NCBI GenBank assembly: GCA_045648985.1
Contig: JAZROZ010000036.1
Span: forward strand, 1 to 43,638
Length of the DNA: 43,638 nucleotides
Direction: 5' to 3'
Source of the DNA: SIG437 sp045648985
Lineage (GTDB): Bacteria; Bacillota; Clostridia; UBA1381; UBA9506
Shown: positions 15,733 to 25,486 of the stretch, in pieces
Numbering within the stretch: the stretch's first letter is position 1
Layout: every line of letters begins with the position of its first letter
Program-made: the position numbers and the translations under genes
The notes under the pieces: model-generated
What the model was told of the DNA's origin: nothing
Seen by the model: only the letters and a program-made list of their open reading frames with translations
The model's database searches: none

Positions 15733-18700
15733 ATGACTCTTGATTTGAATACTGTAAGAAGAATTTTTGTTGAAAAGAAACCGGGCTTTGATGTTGAGGC
15801 AAGTGGTCTTTTAAAGGATATTAAGGAGAATTTATTAATATCCGGACTCACATGCCTAAAGATTGTAAATCGTTATGACATACAAGGCGTAACCGATGAT
15901 GAATATAAAGAGGCAAGAGATATAATTTTTTCTGAGCCTCCTGTTGACACTGCATACGATGAGGAATATCCTGTGGAGGAGGGAGCTACTGTAATTGCTA
16001 CAGAGTTTTTGCCTGGACAGTATGACCAGAGAGCAGCATCTGCTGCTGAATGTGTGCAGCTCTTAACTAAAAAGGAAAGACCAAAGGTGCGTGTTGCAAA
16101 ACTGATTGTTCTTGCAGGTGACGTTTCAAAAGAGGAAGTAGAAAAGATTAAGAAATATATTATAAACCCTGTCGAATCACATGAGGCAGAGCTTTCAAAA
16201 CCTTTGACTCTTGAAATGAAAGCAGAAGTGCCTGCTGATATTGAAACGATGGATGGCTTTACAGAAGCTAGCGATGCAGAGCTTTCTCAAATGATAAAAA
16301 AATATGGCTTTGCTATGGATTTAGACGATATTAAATTCTGTCGTGAATATTTTGCAGGTGAAGAAAAACGTAATCCTACTATGACAGAAATGCGTATGAT
16401 TGATACATACTGGTCTGACCATTGCCGTCATACTACATTCTTAACTAAACTTCAAAACATTGAATTTGCTGATAACTCTGCTACAGATGTTGTAAAAGAA
16501 GTTTTCCAGCGATATGTAAAGGCGCGCGAAACTTTATATATTGAAAAGAAAAAAGATATAACATTAATGGACGTTGCAACAATAGCTGCAAAGGAACTGA
16601 AAAAGGCAGGCTACTTAAAAGAGCTTGACCAGTCAGAAGAAATCAACGCTTGCAGTATTGAAGCGGATGTTGATGTTGACGGAAAGATAGAAAAATGGCT
16701 CATAATGTTTAAAAATGAGACTCACAACCATCCGACAGAAATTGAGCCGTTTGGTGGCGCTGCAACTTGTCTTGGTGGTGCTATCCGTGACCCGCTCTCA
16801 GGTAGGTCTTATGTATATCAGGCTATGCGTGTGACAGGTTCAGGTGACCCGAACAAGACGCTCGCTGAAACTGTAAGCGGTAAGCTCATGCAGAGAAAAA
16901 TCTCTAAAGGTGCGGCATCAGGCTATAGTTCATACGGAAACCAGATAGGTCTTGCTACAGGTCAGGTTACAGAAATATATGACGAGGGATATGTTGCAAA
17001 ACGTATGGAGATTGGTGCTGTTATTGCTGCAGCTCCAAAAGAAAATGTAGTACGTGAACGCCCTGAGCCTACAGATATTATCGTACTCTTAGGCGGCAGA
17101 ACAGGCCGTGATGGTTGTGGCGGTGCAACAGGCTCATCTAAAGCTCACACAGAAGAATCGTTAGAAACTTGCGGCGCAGAAGTTCAGAAAGGTAATGCGC
17201 CTGAAGAAAGAAAGCTCCAGAGACTTTTTAGAAATGGCGAAGTTACAAGATTAATCAAAAGATGTAACGATTTTGGTGCAGGTGGCGTTTCAGTAGCAAT
17301 AGGCGAGCTGGCAGATGGCTTAGTTATTGACCTTGATAAAGTACCGAAGAAATATGAAGGCTTAGGCGGAACAGAGCTTGCAATTTCTGAATCTCAGGAA
17401 CGTATGGCGGTTGTTGTTGCTAAAGAGAATGTAGAAAAATTTATTGAGCTTGCTCATACTGAAAACTTAGAAGCTACTGTTGTTGCTGAAGTTACAGATA
17501 CAAACAGACTCACAATGCTTTGGCGCGGAAAAGCCATTTGTGATATTTCACGTGATTTCTTAAATACAAACGGCGCAACTAAAGTTCAGGACGCTTTCGT
17601 TGAAGTGAAAGATGCTAAAGGCTTCTTTAAAGCAGAAAAAACAAATGATATAAAAGAAAAGTATCTCTCTGTAATGGGTGATTTAAATGTTGCATCACAA
17701 AAAGGTCTTTGTGAGATGTTTGACTCATCAATCGGCAGAGGTACAGTCATAATGCCGTTTGGCGGTAAGTACAGATTGACTCCGAATGAGTGTATGGCAG
17801 CTAAAGTCCCTGTACTTCATGGTGAAACTACAACAGCTACACTTATGTCATTTGGATATAATCCTGTGCTTTCAAAACTCAATCCGTTTATGGGTGCAGT
17901 TTATGCAGTCGTAGAATCAGTTGCTAAAATTGTTGCCGCAGGCGGAGATTATAAAAAGATTTATTTAACATTCCAGGAGTATTTTGAAAGATTAAATAAT
18001 GATAATACAAGATGGGGAAAACCATTAGCAGCACTTTTGGGTGCATATTTAGCACAGACAAGCCTGAAGATAGCGGCAATCGGCGGAAAAGACTCTATGT
18101 CAGGCTCCTTTAACGACTTAGATGTTCCACCAACACTTGTTTCATTTGCAGTCGATACGGCAAATGCAGGTGATATCATAACAGGCGACTTAAAGAGCAC
18201 TGAGTCTGACCTTTATGAATTCAGAATAAAAAGAGATGAATCAGGTCTTCCTGATTTTGAAGCATTAATGAAGATGTATGACGAAATTCATACTTTGGCA
18301 TTAAAAGGCGCAATTCTCTCAAGCTACACAGTTCGCTCAGGCGGTATTGCCGAAGCTGTAGCAAAAATGTCTTTCGGCAGCAGAATAGGTGTAAGTTTAG
18401 ATGAAACTGCAAGAGAAAGACTCTTTGATGCTGAAATCGGTTCAATTATTGTTGAAGTTCAAAAAGGAACAACTTTAAATGCAGAAAAAATCGGTCATAC
18501 AGTTTGTGAGGAATCTATTTCTGTTGGTGTGGTTAAAATATCAATAGACGAGCTTTTAGCAGCTTGGGAAAAACCGTTAGAAGCAGTATATCCGACAAAG
18601 ACTGAAAAAATAGAAGGAAAACTTGAAAAAGCAGAATACACAAAAGGATGCCCGCTTGTTGCTAAATCATCATTTGCGCGCCCACGTGTGTTTATTCCTG

Positions 18701-19476
18701 TATTCCCGGGAACGAACTGCGAATATGACACAATGAAAGCATTTAATAAAGCAGGGGCAGAGAGTGACATTTTTGTAATCAAGAACTTAACAGCCGATGA
18801 CATCACAGAGTCTGTTAAGGAAATGACAAAGCGTATAAACGAAAGCCAGATTATTATGATTCCTGGTGGATTTTCAGCAGGCGATGAGCCTGAAGGTTCA
18901 GGTAAGTTTATAGCGACAGTGTTTAGAAATCCTGACATAAAAGAGGCGGTTACTAATCTTTTAAAGAACCGTGACGGACTTATGCTCGGTATCTGTAACG
19001 GCTTCCAGGCATTAATTAAGCTCGGCTTAGTACCATACGGCGAAATCCGAGACTTAGATGCTGATTCACCTACCCTGACATATAACAAAATCGGCAGACA
19101 CGTATCTCAGACAGTTTACACAAGAATTTGCTCGAATCTTTCACCTTGGCTTTCAGGCGTTAACGTGGGAGATGTTCATTCAATCAGTGTGTCACACGGT
19201 GAGGGCAGATTTGTTGCCAGCGATAAGTGGATAGAAGAGCTTACAAAAAACGGACAGATTGCAACGCAGTATGTTGATATGGCTGGTAACCCAAGCTATG
19301 AAACATCATTTAACCCCAATGGCTCGGTTAACGCAATAGAGGGTATCACAAGCCCATGCGGAAGAATTTTGGGTAAGATGGGACACTCTGAACGTATTGG
19401 TAGGTATGTTGCCAAAAACGTTTATGGAGAACAGGATCAGAAGATATTTGAGTCAGGTGTTAAGTATTTTAAATAA
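15733..19476 (+). CDS. purL: Phosphoribosylformylglycinamidine synthase, single-chain PurL
   Basis: Fourth step of purine synthesis: FGAR + glutamine + ATP to FGAM. About 1247 residues combine the PurS-like N-terminus, the synthetase domains (WSDHCRHTTF, NETHNHPTEIEPFGGAATC) and a C-terminal glutamine amidotransferase with PVFPGTNCEYD, the Cys nucleophile in GICNGFQ and the His-Glu of SVSHGEGRF. This is the long clostridial/proteobacterial type rather than the split PurL-PurQ-PurS of Bacillus. The start is uncertain: ATG 15733 or TTG 15745 (which would give the common MNTVRRIFVEKKPGFDVEA-like start); I use the ATG. It stands alone, without other pur genes. Confidence 0.95.
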   Translation: MTLDLNTVRRIFVEKKPGFDVEASGLLKDIKENLLISGLTCLKIVNRYDIQGVTDDEYKEARDIIFSEPPVDTAYDEEYPVEEGATVIATEFLPGQYDQRAASAAECVQLLTKKERPKVRVAKLIVLAGDVSKEEVEKIKKYIINPVESHEAELSKPLTLEMKAEVPADIETMDGFTEASDAELSQMIKKYGFAMDLDDIKFCREYFAGEEKRNPTMTEMRMIDTYWSDHCRHTTFLTKLQNIEFADNSATDVVKEVFQRYVKARETLYIEKKKDITLMDVATIAAKELKKAGYLKELDQSEEINACSIEADVDVDGKIEKWLIMFKNETHNHPTEIEPFGGAATCLGGAIRDPLSGRSYVYQAMRVTGSGDPNKTLAETVSGKLMQRKISKGAASGYSSYGNQIGLATGQVTEIYDEGYVAKRMEIGAVIAAAPKENVVRERPEPTDIIVLLGGRTGRDGCGGATGSSKAHTEESLETCGAEVQKGNAPEERKLQRLFRNGEVTRLIKRCNDFGAGGVSVAIGELADGLVIDLDKVPKKYEGLGGTELAISESQERMAVVVAKENVEKFIELAHTENLEATVVAEVTDTNRLTMLWRGKAICDISRDFLNTNGATKVQDAFVEVKDAKGFFKAEKTNDIKEKYLSVMGDLNVASQKGLCEMFDSSIGRGTVIMPFGGKYRLTPNECMAAKVPVLHGETTTATLMSFGYNPVLSKLNPFMGAVYAVVESVAKIVAAGGDYKKIYLTFQEYFERLNNDNTRWGKPLAALLGAYLAQTSLKIAAIGGKDSMSGSFNDLDVPPTLVSFAVDTANAGDIITGDLKSTESDLYEFRIKRDESGLPDFEALMKMYDEIHTLALKGAILSSYTVRSGGIAEAVAKMSFGSRIGVSLDETARERLFDAEIGSIIVEVQKGTTLNAEKIGHTVCEESISVGVVKISIDELLAAWEKPLEAVYPTKTEKIEGKLEKAEYTKGCPLVAKSSFARPRVFIPVFPGTNCEYDTMKAFNKAGAESDIFVIKNLTADDITESVKEMTKRINESQIIMIPGGFSAGDEPEGSGKFIATVFRNPDIKEAVTNLLKNRDGLMLGICNGFQALIKLGLVPYGEIRDLDADSPTLTYNKIGRHVSQTVYTRICSNLSPWLSGVNVGDVHSISVSHGEGRFVASDKWIEELTKNGQIATQYVDMAGNPSYETSFNPNGSVNAIEGITSPCGRILGKMGHSERIGRYVAKNVYGEQDQKIFESGVKYFK

Positions 19477-19488
19477 GATTTATTATCG

Positions 19489-19522
19489 AAGAGTCGAACA
19501 ATTTAATTTTCGACTCTTTGGT
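19489..19522 (+). terminator. Hairpin between purL and lepA
   Basis: AAGAGTCGA (19489-19497) pairs with TCGACTCTT (19510-19518) followed by a short T run. It may only partly stop transcription. Confidence 0.5.
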
Positions 19523-19536
19523 TATATGGAGGCACA

Positions 19537-21342
19537 ATGTATAAACAAGAAAACATAAGGAATTTTTCCATAATAGCTCATATAGATCACGGAAAATCTA
19601 CGCTCGCCGACAGGCTCTTAGAGGCGACAGGTCTCTTAACGGCGCGTGAAATGGAAGACCAGATTTTAGACAATATGGACATTGAACGCGAACGTGGTAT
19701 CACAATTAAAGCACGTGCCGTAAGGCTTTTATATAAAGCAAAAGATGGCGAGGAGTATATCTTAAATCTCATTGATACTCCCGGTCACGTTGACTTTAAC
19801 TATGAGGTTTCAAGAAGTTTAGCTGCCTGTGAGGGCGCAATTTTGATTGTAGATGCAGCACAGGGAATAGAGGCACAGACTTTAGCTAATACTTATTTAG
19901 CTATTGACCACGACTTAGAGATTATGCCTGTTGTGAATAAAATCGACCTTCCTGCTGCACAGCCTGATGTTGTAATCCGTGAGATTGAAAATATTATAGG
20001 TATTCCTGCAGAAGATGCTCCAAAAATCTCTGCAAAGCAGGGGATAGGCATAGATGAGGTTTTAGAGCAAATTGTAACACTTATACCACCTCCAAAGGGA
20101 GATATAAATGCACCGCTTCAGGCACTTATTTTTGATAGCTTCTATGACCCTTATAAAGGTGTAATTATATATTTCAGGGTTAAGGAAGGACGCTTAAAAG
20201 CAGGTGATAAAATAAGACTTATGGCAACGAAAAAAGAGTTTGAGGTTGTCGAGGTAGGACATCTGCACCCATCAGGCTTTTTAAAATGTGATGAGCTTTT
20301 AGCAGGCGAAGTTGGATATTTAACAGCGAGCATCAAAAATGTTGAAGATACCCGTGTCGGTGATACTATAACCCTTGCAGAAAGACCTGCAAGTGAGGCA
20401 CTCGCCGGCTATAAACAAGTAAATCCAATGGTTTTCTGTGGTATTTACCCTGCAGATGGTGCTAAATATGAAGATTTACGTGATGCTTTGGCAAAGCTTA
20501 AGCTAAACGATGCATCGCTTTCGTATGAAGCAGAAACGTCAGTCGCTTTAGGCTTTGGCTTCAGATGTGGATTTTTGGGACTTCTTCATATGGAGATAAT
20601 TCAGGAGCGTATTGAGCGCGAATATCTTTTGGATATTGTAACAACAGCACCGAGCGTTATATATAAGGTAAAAAAGACAAACGGGGAAATGATTGAAATA
20701 TCAAACCCGACAAATCTTCCAAATCCTGCAGAAATTCAGTATATGGAAGAACCTATGGTAAAAGCTGATATCATGACTCCAACTGACTATATAGGAAGCA
20801 TTATGGAGCTTTGTCAGGATAGACGTGGAATATATCATAATATGACATATATAGACGAGGGCAGAGCCCAGCTTCATTATGATTTGCCGCTTAACGAAAT
20901 AGTATATGACTTTTTTGACGCACTAAAGTCACGTACTAAGGGTTATGCGTCATTTGACTATGAGCTTGCAGACTATGTGCAGTCAGACTTAGTCAAGCTT
21001 GATATACTTTTAAACGGCGATATGGTCGATGCGCTTTCATTTATTGTTCATTCTACAAAATCATATGCAAGAGGAAGAAGAATTGCAGAAAAGCTTAAAG
21101 AATCAATCCCAAGACAGCTCTTTGAGATACCTATTCAGGCTGCAATCGGAAATAAAATTATAGCAAGAGAAACCGTTAAGGCTATGAGAAAACACGTTTT
21201 GGCAAAATGTTACGGCGGTGACATAAGCCGTAAGAAGAAACTACTCGAAAAGCAGAAGGAAGGTAAAAAACGTATGCGTCAGGTCGGCAGTGTAGAAGTG
21301 CCGCAGGAGGCGTTTATGTCAGTATTAAAGCTCGATGAATAA
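19537..21342 (+). CDS. lepA: Elongation factor 4 (LepA)
   Basis: A 601-residue ribosome-associated GTPase. The G domain begins at once: AHIDHGKSTLADRL (G1), ERERGITIKA (G2), DTPGHVDF (G3), NKIDL (G4). The C-terminal LepA-specific domain ends with KMRQ-like GKKRMRQVGSVEVPQEAF, the family hallmark. Full length with GGAGG upstream. It overlaps hemW by 8 bases, the conserved lepA-hemW pair of Firmicutes. Confidence 0.97.
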   Translation: MYKQENIRNFSIIAHIDHGKSTLADRLLEATGLLTAREMEDQILDNMDIERERGITIKARAVRLLYKAKDGEEYILNLIDTPGHVDFNYEVSRSLAACEGAILIVDAAQGIEAQTLANTYLAIDHDLEIMPVVNKIDLPAAQPDVVIREIENIIGIPAEDAPKISAKQGIGIDEVLEQIVTLIPPPKGDINAPLQALIFDSFYDPYKGVIIYFRVKEGRLKAGDKIRLMATKKEFEVVEVGHLHPSGFLKCDELLAGEVGYLTASIKNVEDTRVGDTITLAERPASEALAGYKQVNPMVFCGIYPADGAKYEDLRDALAKLKLNDASLSYEAETSVALGFGFRCGFLGLLHMEIIQERIEREYLLDIVTTAPSVIYKVKKTNGEMIEISNPTNLPNPAEIQYMEEPMVKADIMTPTDYIGSIMELCQDRRGIYHNMTYIDEGRAQLHYDLPLNEIVYDFFDALKSRTKGYASFDYELADYVQSDLVKLDILLNGDMVDALSFIVHSTKSYARGRRIAEKLKESIPRQLFEIPIQAAIGNKIIARETVKAMRKHVLAKCYGGDISRKKKLLEKQKEGKKRMRQVGSVEVPQEAFMSVLKLDE

Positions 21343-22441
21343 TCACAGCAAAAAGACAGGGCTTTATATACACATTCCTTTTTGCATAAGAAAATGTGCA
21401 TATTGTGATTTTGTATCATATGAAAATATATCCTGTGACTTAAAAGAGCGGTATGTCACGGCTTTAATAGACGAGATGCAGGACTATAGAAACGAACAGA
21501 TAGATACAATCTATCTTGGCGGCGGAACACCCACAACTCTTGATATCGCACAGATTGAAAGACTTATGCGGGCAATATTTGACGTGTTTGATGTATTAGG
21601 TGATGCTGAAATTACAATAGAGTGCAATCCCAAAACGGCAGACGAGAAATATTTTAAAAAGCTCAGACAGATTGGTATAAATCGCCTTAGCATTGGTGTT
21701 CAGTCGCTAAATGACGACGAGCTTTCTTACTTGGGAAGAGTTCACTCAAGCTATGACGCAAAAGAGGCTATCCGTCAGGCAAAGAATGCAGGCTTTTATA
21801 ATTTCAGTGTTGATGTGATGTTTGGACTTAAGTGTCAGACCATTAACAGCTTGAAAGAAACGCTTGACGAGATTTTGGCTTTTAATCCGATGCATATTTC
21901 GTGTTATAGCTTAATTATCGAGCCGGGTACTCCTTTTTATGAAAATGGGGTAGAGCCTCAAGAAGAAGATGAAGAGCGAAATATGCAATCATTTATTGTT
22001 AAGTATCTTGAAAAGTATGGCTATTCAAGATATGAAATATCAAATTTTGCAAGGGATGAAAAGATTTCGCGACATAATACAAAATATTGGGAACTTGTTT
22101 CATATATTGGATTAGGTGCTGCAGCAAGTTCGTATTATAACGGCGCGCGTTATGAAAATGCTGCTGATATAAATGAATATATCATAAATCCGCATGCAAA
22201 AATAAATGTAATAAAGCTTACAAAAGAAGATGAGATGTCAGAATTTATGTTTTTGGGACTCAGAAAAATGGAAGGTGTATCGTTTTCGGAGTTTTATAAA
22301 AAATTCGGTATAGAAATAGAAGAAAAGTTTGATATAAAAAAGAATTTAGAGCTTGGTCTTTTGATAAAAGAGAACGGAAGACTTTTCTTATCCGAAAGAG
22401 GTATAGATGTTTCCAATACGATTTTTTTAGATTTTGTATAA
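21335..22441 (+). CDS. hemW: Heme chaperone HemW (radical SAM, CPO-like)
   Basis: A 368-residue radical SAM protein. The cluster motif is CIRKCAYCDF (CxxxCxxC), with IYLGGGTPT and ISIGVQS-like RLSIGVQSLND following. The length and the HemW-type C-terminal domain (SRYEISNFAR, HNTKYW, GAAASSY) argue for the heme chaperone HemW rather than true coproporphyrinogen dehydrogenase HemN. Its start overlaps the lepA stop. Confidence 0.92.
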   Translation: MNNHSKKTGLYIHIPFCIRKCAYCDFVSYENISCDLKERYVTALIDEMQDYRNEQIDTIYLGGGTPTTLDIAQIERLMRAIFDVFDVLGDAEITIECNPKTADEKYFKKLRQIGINRLSIGVQSLNDDELSYLGRVHSSYDAKEAIRQAKNAGFYNFSVDVMFGLKCQTINSLKETLDEILAFNPMHISCYSLIIEPGTPFYENGVEPQEEDEERNMQSFIVKYLEKYGYSRYEISNFARDEKISRHNTKYWELVSYIGLGAAASSYYNGARYENAADINEYIINPHAKINVIKLTKEDEMSEFMFLGLRKMEGVSFSEFYKKFGIEIEEKFDIKKNLELGLLIKENGRLFLSERGIDVSNTIFLDFV

Positions 22442-22454
22442 TATTGTGCACATA

Positions 22455-22492
22455 AAAAAGGTATGGCAAATTCTATTTTGTCATACCTTTTT
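22455..22492. terminator. Bidirectional terminator between hemW and yerC
   Basis: AAAAAGGTATG (22455-22465) pairs with CATACCTTTTT (22482-22492). hemW and yerC converge here and both strands end in T runs. Confidence 0.85.
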
Positions 22493-22496
22493 ATAA

Positions 22497-22799
22497 TTAT
22501 TCAGATTCCAAATGGTCTATAATCTTAGTATAAGAGCCTGAGCCATACATCAAAGCTCTGTTTACGCGGGATATTGTTGCTGTGGATGCACCTGTAGTAC
22601 GCACAATTTCGTTAAAGGTTACACCCTTTTTTAAAAGTTTTGCAACCTGAAGTCTCTGAGAAATCAGTTTAAGCTCATTGATTGTACAGATGTCTTCAAA
22701 AAAGTCATCACAATCTTCTATTGTTTCCAAAAGCAGAATTGCTTTATAGAATTCCTCTTTGTCTTTAGTATATTGCGCTAAATCTTTATTTGTATTCAC
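22497..22799 (-). CDS. yerC: YerC/YecD-family TrpR-related protein
   Basis: A 100-residue protein with GTG start and AGGGGG upstream. The central helices (ELKLISQRLQVAKLLKKGVTFNEIVRTTGASTATISRVNRAL) form the TrpR-like helix-turn-helix of the YerC/YecD family found next to purine and transport genes in Firmicutes. It lies 36 bases downstream of the ABC ATPase gene and is probably in the same transcript. Confidence 0.88.
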   Translation of the reverse strand: MNTNKDLAQYTKDKEEFYKAILLLETIEDCDDFFEDICTINELKLISQRLQVAKLLKKGVTFNEIVRTTGASTATISRVNRALMYGSGSYTKIIDHLESE

Positions 22800-22835
22800 A
22801 ACTAATCCCCCTATTATTTTTCAAAATATTTTTAA

Positions 22836-23615
22836 TTAATCGCGAAACTGAGATAAGAACTCTTTTGTGCGTGGGTTTTTAGGATTGTCGATAACCTCTT
22901 CGGGTGTTCCTTCTTCTGCAACAATCCCGTCATCCATAAATATAATTCTGTCGGATACGTTTTTAGCAAAATTAATTTCGTGAGTTACGATAACCATAGT
23001 GATATTTTCTTTGGCGAGCTGTTTTATAACACGTAGAATTTCACCTGTGAGCTCAGGGTCTAGGGCGGAAGTAGGCTCGTCAAAGAAAAGAATTTTAGGC
23101 TTAAGTGCTAAAGCTCTTGCAATAGATACACGTTGCTGCTGACCGCCCGAGAGTTGACATGGATAGCTATCCATTTTGGAAGAAAGTCCAACACTTTCGA
23201 TAACGTCCTTAGCATTTTTTTCGATTTCTGCAATAATTTCCTGCTTGTTCTTTTTATAATCAGGTCGTTCTTTTGCTAAAAGTTTTGGTGCGAGCGTCAC
23301 ATTTTCCAAAACGTTATATTGCGGGAACAGATTAAAGGACTGAAAAACAAGACCGAAATTAAGCTGTGCTTTTCTGATTTCACTTGATTTATATGTGTCA
23401 TTTTTTGCATCAAAAATAACTTCACTATTTACTTTTATTACGCCCTCATCTGCACGCTCTAAAAAGTTTATACAGCGAAGAAGAGTAGTTTTTCCGCTTC
23501 CTGATGAACCCAGAATCGAGATAACCTCGCCTTCATTCATACAAAAGCTTACACCCTTTAAAACCTCTGTATTTTCAAATTTTTTATAAATATTATTTAC
23601 TTCAAGTATGCTCAT
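22836..23615 (-). CDS. Polar amino acid ABC transporter, ATP-binding protein
   Basis: A 259-residue GlnQ-type ATPase. Walker A GSSGSGKTT at about 35-43, Q-loop FQSFNLFPQ, signature LSGGQQQRVSIARAL, Walker B ILFFDEPTSALD and switch His THE are all present. With the neighbouring permease and the binding protein it would form an amino-acid importer. Amino-acid specificity cannot be read from the ATPase. Confidence 0.93.
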   Translation of the reverse strand: MSILEVNNIYKKFENTEVLKGVSFCMNEGEVISILGSSGSGKTTLLRCINFLERADEGVIKVNSEVIFDAKNDTYKSSEIRKAQLNFGLVFQSFNLFPQYNVLENVTLAPKLLAKERPDYKKNKQEIIAEIEKNAKDVIESVGLSSKMDSYPCQLSGGQQQRVSIARALALKPKILFFDEPTSALDPELTGEILRVIKQLAKENITMVIVTHEINFAKNVSDRIIFMDDGIVAEEGTPEEVIDNPKNPRTKEFLSQFRD

Positions 23616-23624
23616 ATCTTCACC

Positions 23625-24260
23625 TTAACCTTTATAGTAATCAAGCTTTTTTTCAAAATACGATAAAATCATAGAAAGAACTGCCGTAAATCCAAGAAAA
23701 TACAATCCTGTTGCAAAAAGCGGCCAGATTATGCCTTTTGCGGCAAACCTCTGTGCGTTCTGGATAATTTCCATAACACCGATAACACGGGCAAGGGACG
23801 TATCTTTAACTAAAGTAATAACTTCGTTACCCATAGCAGGTGTTATACGTTTGATAACCTGGAAGAGTACAACTTTGAAAAAGGTTTGTGTTTTTGTAAG
23901 GCCTAAAACCTGACCTGCTTCGTACTGACCTTGTGAAATACTTTCTATTCCGCCACGATAGATTTCTGAAAAATACGCAGCATAGTTTATCACAAATGCA
24001 ATGCAAGCTACTATAAAACGTGATGATATGGGATAATCAAATAAAAGACCAGGCGCATAAAGTGCAACAAAAAGTTGCAGCATGAGCGGTGTTCCTCTGA
24101 TAATCCATACAAATGTTTTCATAAGCCATTTGAGTGGCTTGAATTTTGACATTGTGCAAAATGATATTAAAAGACCTAAAGGAAGTGACAACACAAGTGT
24201 TATTACAAAAAGTATAAAGTTTGTGCCAAAACCTTCAAGTAAAAGTTTCCAAGCGTTCAT
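23625..24260 (-). CDS. Polar amino acid ABC transporter, permease
   Basis: A 211-residue inner-membrane permease of the HisM/GlnP family with about five membrane segments. The EAA loop is recognisable (QYEAGQVLGLTKTQTFFKVVLFQ). It starts one base after or within the upstream stop (dehydrogenase and permease share base 24260), so translation is coupled. Confidence 0.92.
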   Translation of the reverse strand: MNAWKLLLEGFGTNFILFVITLVLSLPLGLLISFCTMSKFKPLKWLMKTFVWIIRGTPLMLQLFVALYAPGLLFDYPISSRFIVACIAFVINYAAYFSEIYRGGIESISQGQYEAGQVLGLTKTQTFFKVVLFQVIKRITPAMGNEVITLVKDTSLARVIGVMEIIQNAQRFAAKGIIWPLFATGLYFLGFTAVLSMILSYFEKKLDYYKG

Positions 24261-25336
24261 TATTTGTTTCCTCCAAACATTTCTTCCATTTTTAATATTG
24301 CATTATAGAGCATCTCTTCTGTAACCTGGTATGGACAAACATCCATATCGGGATCTTTAAGTGTGGCTGAAAGCACAGGCTTTAGATAGTTATAATCAAG
24401 ATTAATGCCACGCTCTTTAAGTGTTGTTTCAACACCCATACTGCTGATTAAGTCACCAATCATTTTTGCTTCATCAAGCTTTTTATCCAAAACAAGCTGA
24501 ACGGCTGTTGTATATCCTATGACGTCTCCGTGCAAAAACTTTTCCTCAAAGCCTTCAATTTCAGTAAGACCATAGAAAAGTGCGTGGGCCACAGCACCAT
24601 TAAATTTAGGATTTACAAGCATGCTGACCATTCCTGTGCTTACCAAAATGATAAGTGAGGTTTGCTCAAATTCTTCTGATACACGATTGTTTTTACAATC
24701 CTCCAAAGCAGAAAGTGCGGATTTTATAAGCGGTTTATTACACATTCTGCTGATAGATAGTGCCATTTCGTCATTATATGTTTTTTCTTCTTTTCGTGCG
24801 GAAAACTCAACTTCGTAGTATTTTGCAAGAGTATCTCCTATTCCTGCTCTGAAATATTTATCCGGTGCATTTGAGATTATTTCAGTATCAATAAAAATGT
24901 GGTAGGCAGGAGCTTTAAAATACCAAAAACCATCAAATACGTGGTCTTTAGTGTACATAACTGCGAGCGCTGAAGATGCGGCACAGGTTGAGGCGATAGT
25001 AGGAACTGTGACTATCCTGACTCCTAACAAGTCTGCCGTACATTTTGAAGTGTCAAGCGCTTTACCACCGCCGACCCCTACGACAAAACTTATATTTTTG
25101 TCTTTATATCTTTCATATAATTCCTCTGCGCGTGCTCTTACACATTCATTACCATAGATAACAGTATCTACGATTTCAAAATCGGACATGTTTGCTTTAA
25201 GTTTTGCTTCTGCTTTTAAAAGAGCGGTCTTTCCACCGATAATGAGCGCTCTCTTTCCTAAAGGAAGACAAACCTCTTTTATATTTTTATATGCATCTGT
25301 ACCGATAGTGTAGTCAGCAAAGTAACGTTCTTTCAT
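24260..25336 (-). CDS. Glycerol-dehydrogenase-like iron-containing dehydrogenase
   Basis: About 358 residues (ATG at 25336; a TTG at 25363 would add nine). NAD-binding GGGKALDTSKCTAD and metal-site elements of the GldA family are present: the Asp in GIGDTLAKYYE, the His in AHALFYG and the His in FLHGD. Where GldA has STDAP at the substrate pocket this protein has STCAA, so the substrate is probably not glycerol. It sits inside an amino-acid uptake operon, between binding protein and permease, which suggests a role in handling the imported compound (inference). Confidence 0.8.
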   Translation of the reverse strand: MKERYFADYTIGTDAYKNIKEVCLPLGKRALIIGGKTALLKAEAKLKANMSDFEIVDTVIYGNECVRARAEELYERYKDKNISFVVGVGGGKALDTSKCTADLLGVRIVTVPTIASTCAASSALAVMYTKDHVFDGFWYFKAPAYHIFIDTEIISNAPDKYFRAGIGDTLAKYYEVEFSARKEEKTYNDEMALSISRMCNKPLIKSALSALEDCKNNRVSEEFEQTSLIILVSTGMVSMLVNPKFNGAVAHALFYGLTEIEGFEEKFLHGDVIGYTTAVQLVLDKKLDEAKMIGDLISSMGVETTLKERGINLDYNYLKPVLSATLKDPDMDVCPYQVTEEMLYNAILKMEEMFGGNK

Positions 25337-25369
25337 TTTTGTTGGTGTGCCCCCTTTTTTCAAATCAAG

Positions 25370-25451
25370 CCTTGGATTATTGGTCTTTTAAGAGATGTCT
25401 CTTAAGACACCAATAATCCAAAGGGGCTAAAATGCTTTAGCCCTTTGGATT
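25370..25451. repeat. Two overlapping, mutually exclusive long hairpins
   Basis: Hairpin 1 spans 25370-25424: about 24 base pairs with one C-C mismatch and one bulged A (CCTTGGATTATTGGT against ACCAATAATCC-AAAGG, plus TTAAGAGA/TCTCTTAA). Hairpin 2 pairs 25415-25431 with 25436-25451, 16 base pairs with one extra G. Both use 25415-25424. There is no T run on either strand. On the minus strand, where the transcript runs, hairpin 2 forms first, between the binding-protein gene and the dehydrogenase gene. Confidence 0.85.
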
Positions 25452-25486
25452 GTAGTTTTAGTGATTATAATTTTTGTAGGATTGTA

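Noticed and set aside
18495..19088. 197-codon minus-strand frame opposite purL
   Set aside because: Shadow of the purL coding frame, with no start signal; purL is unmistakable on the other strand.
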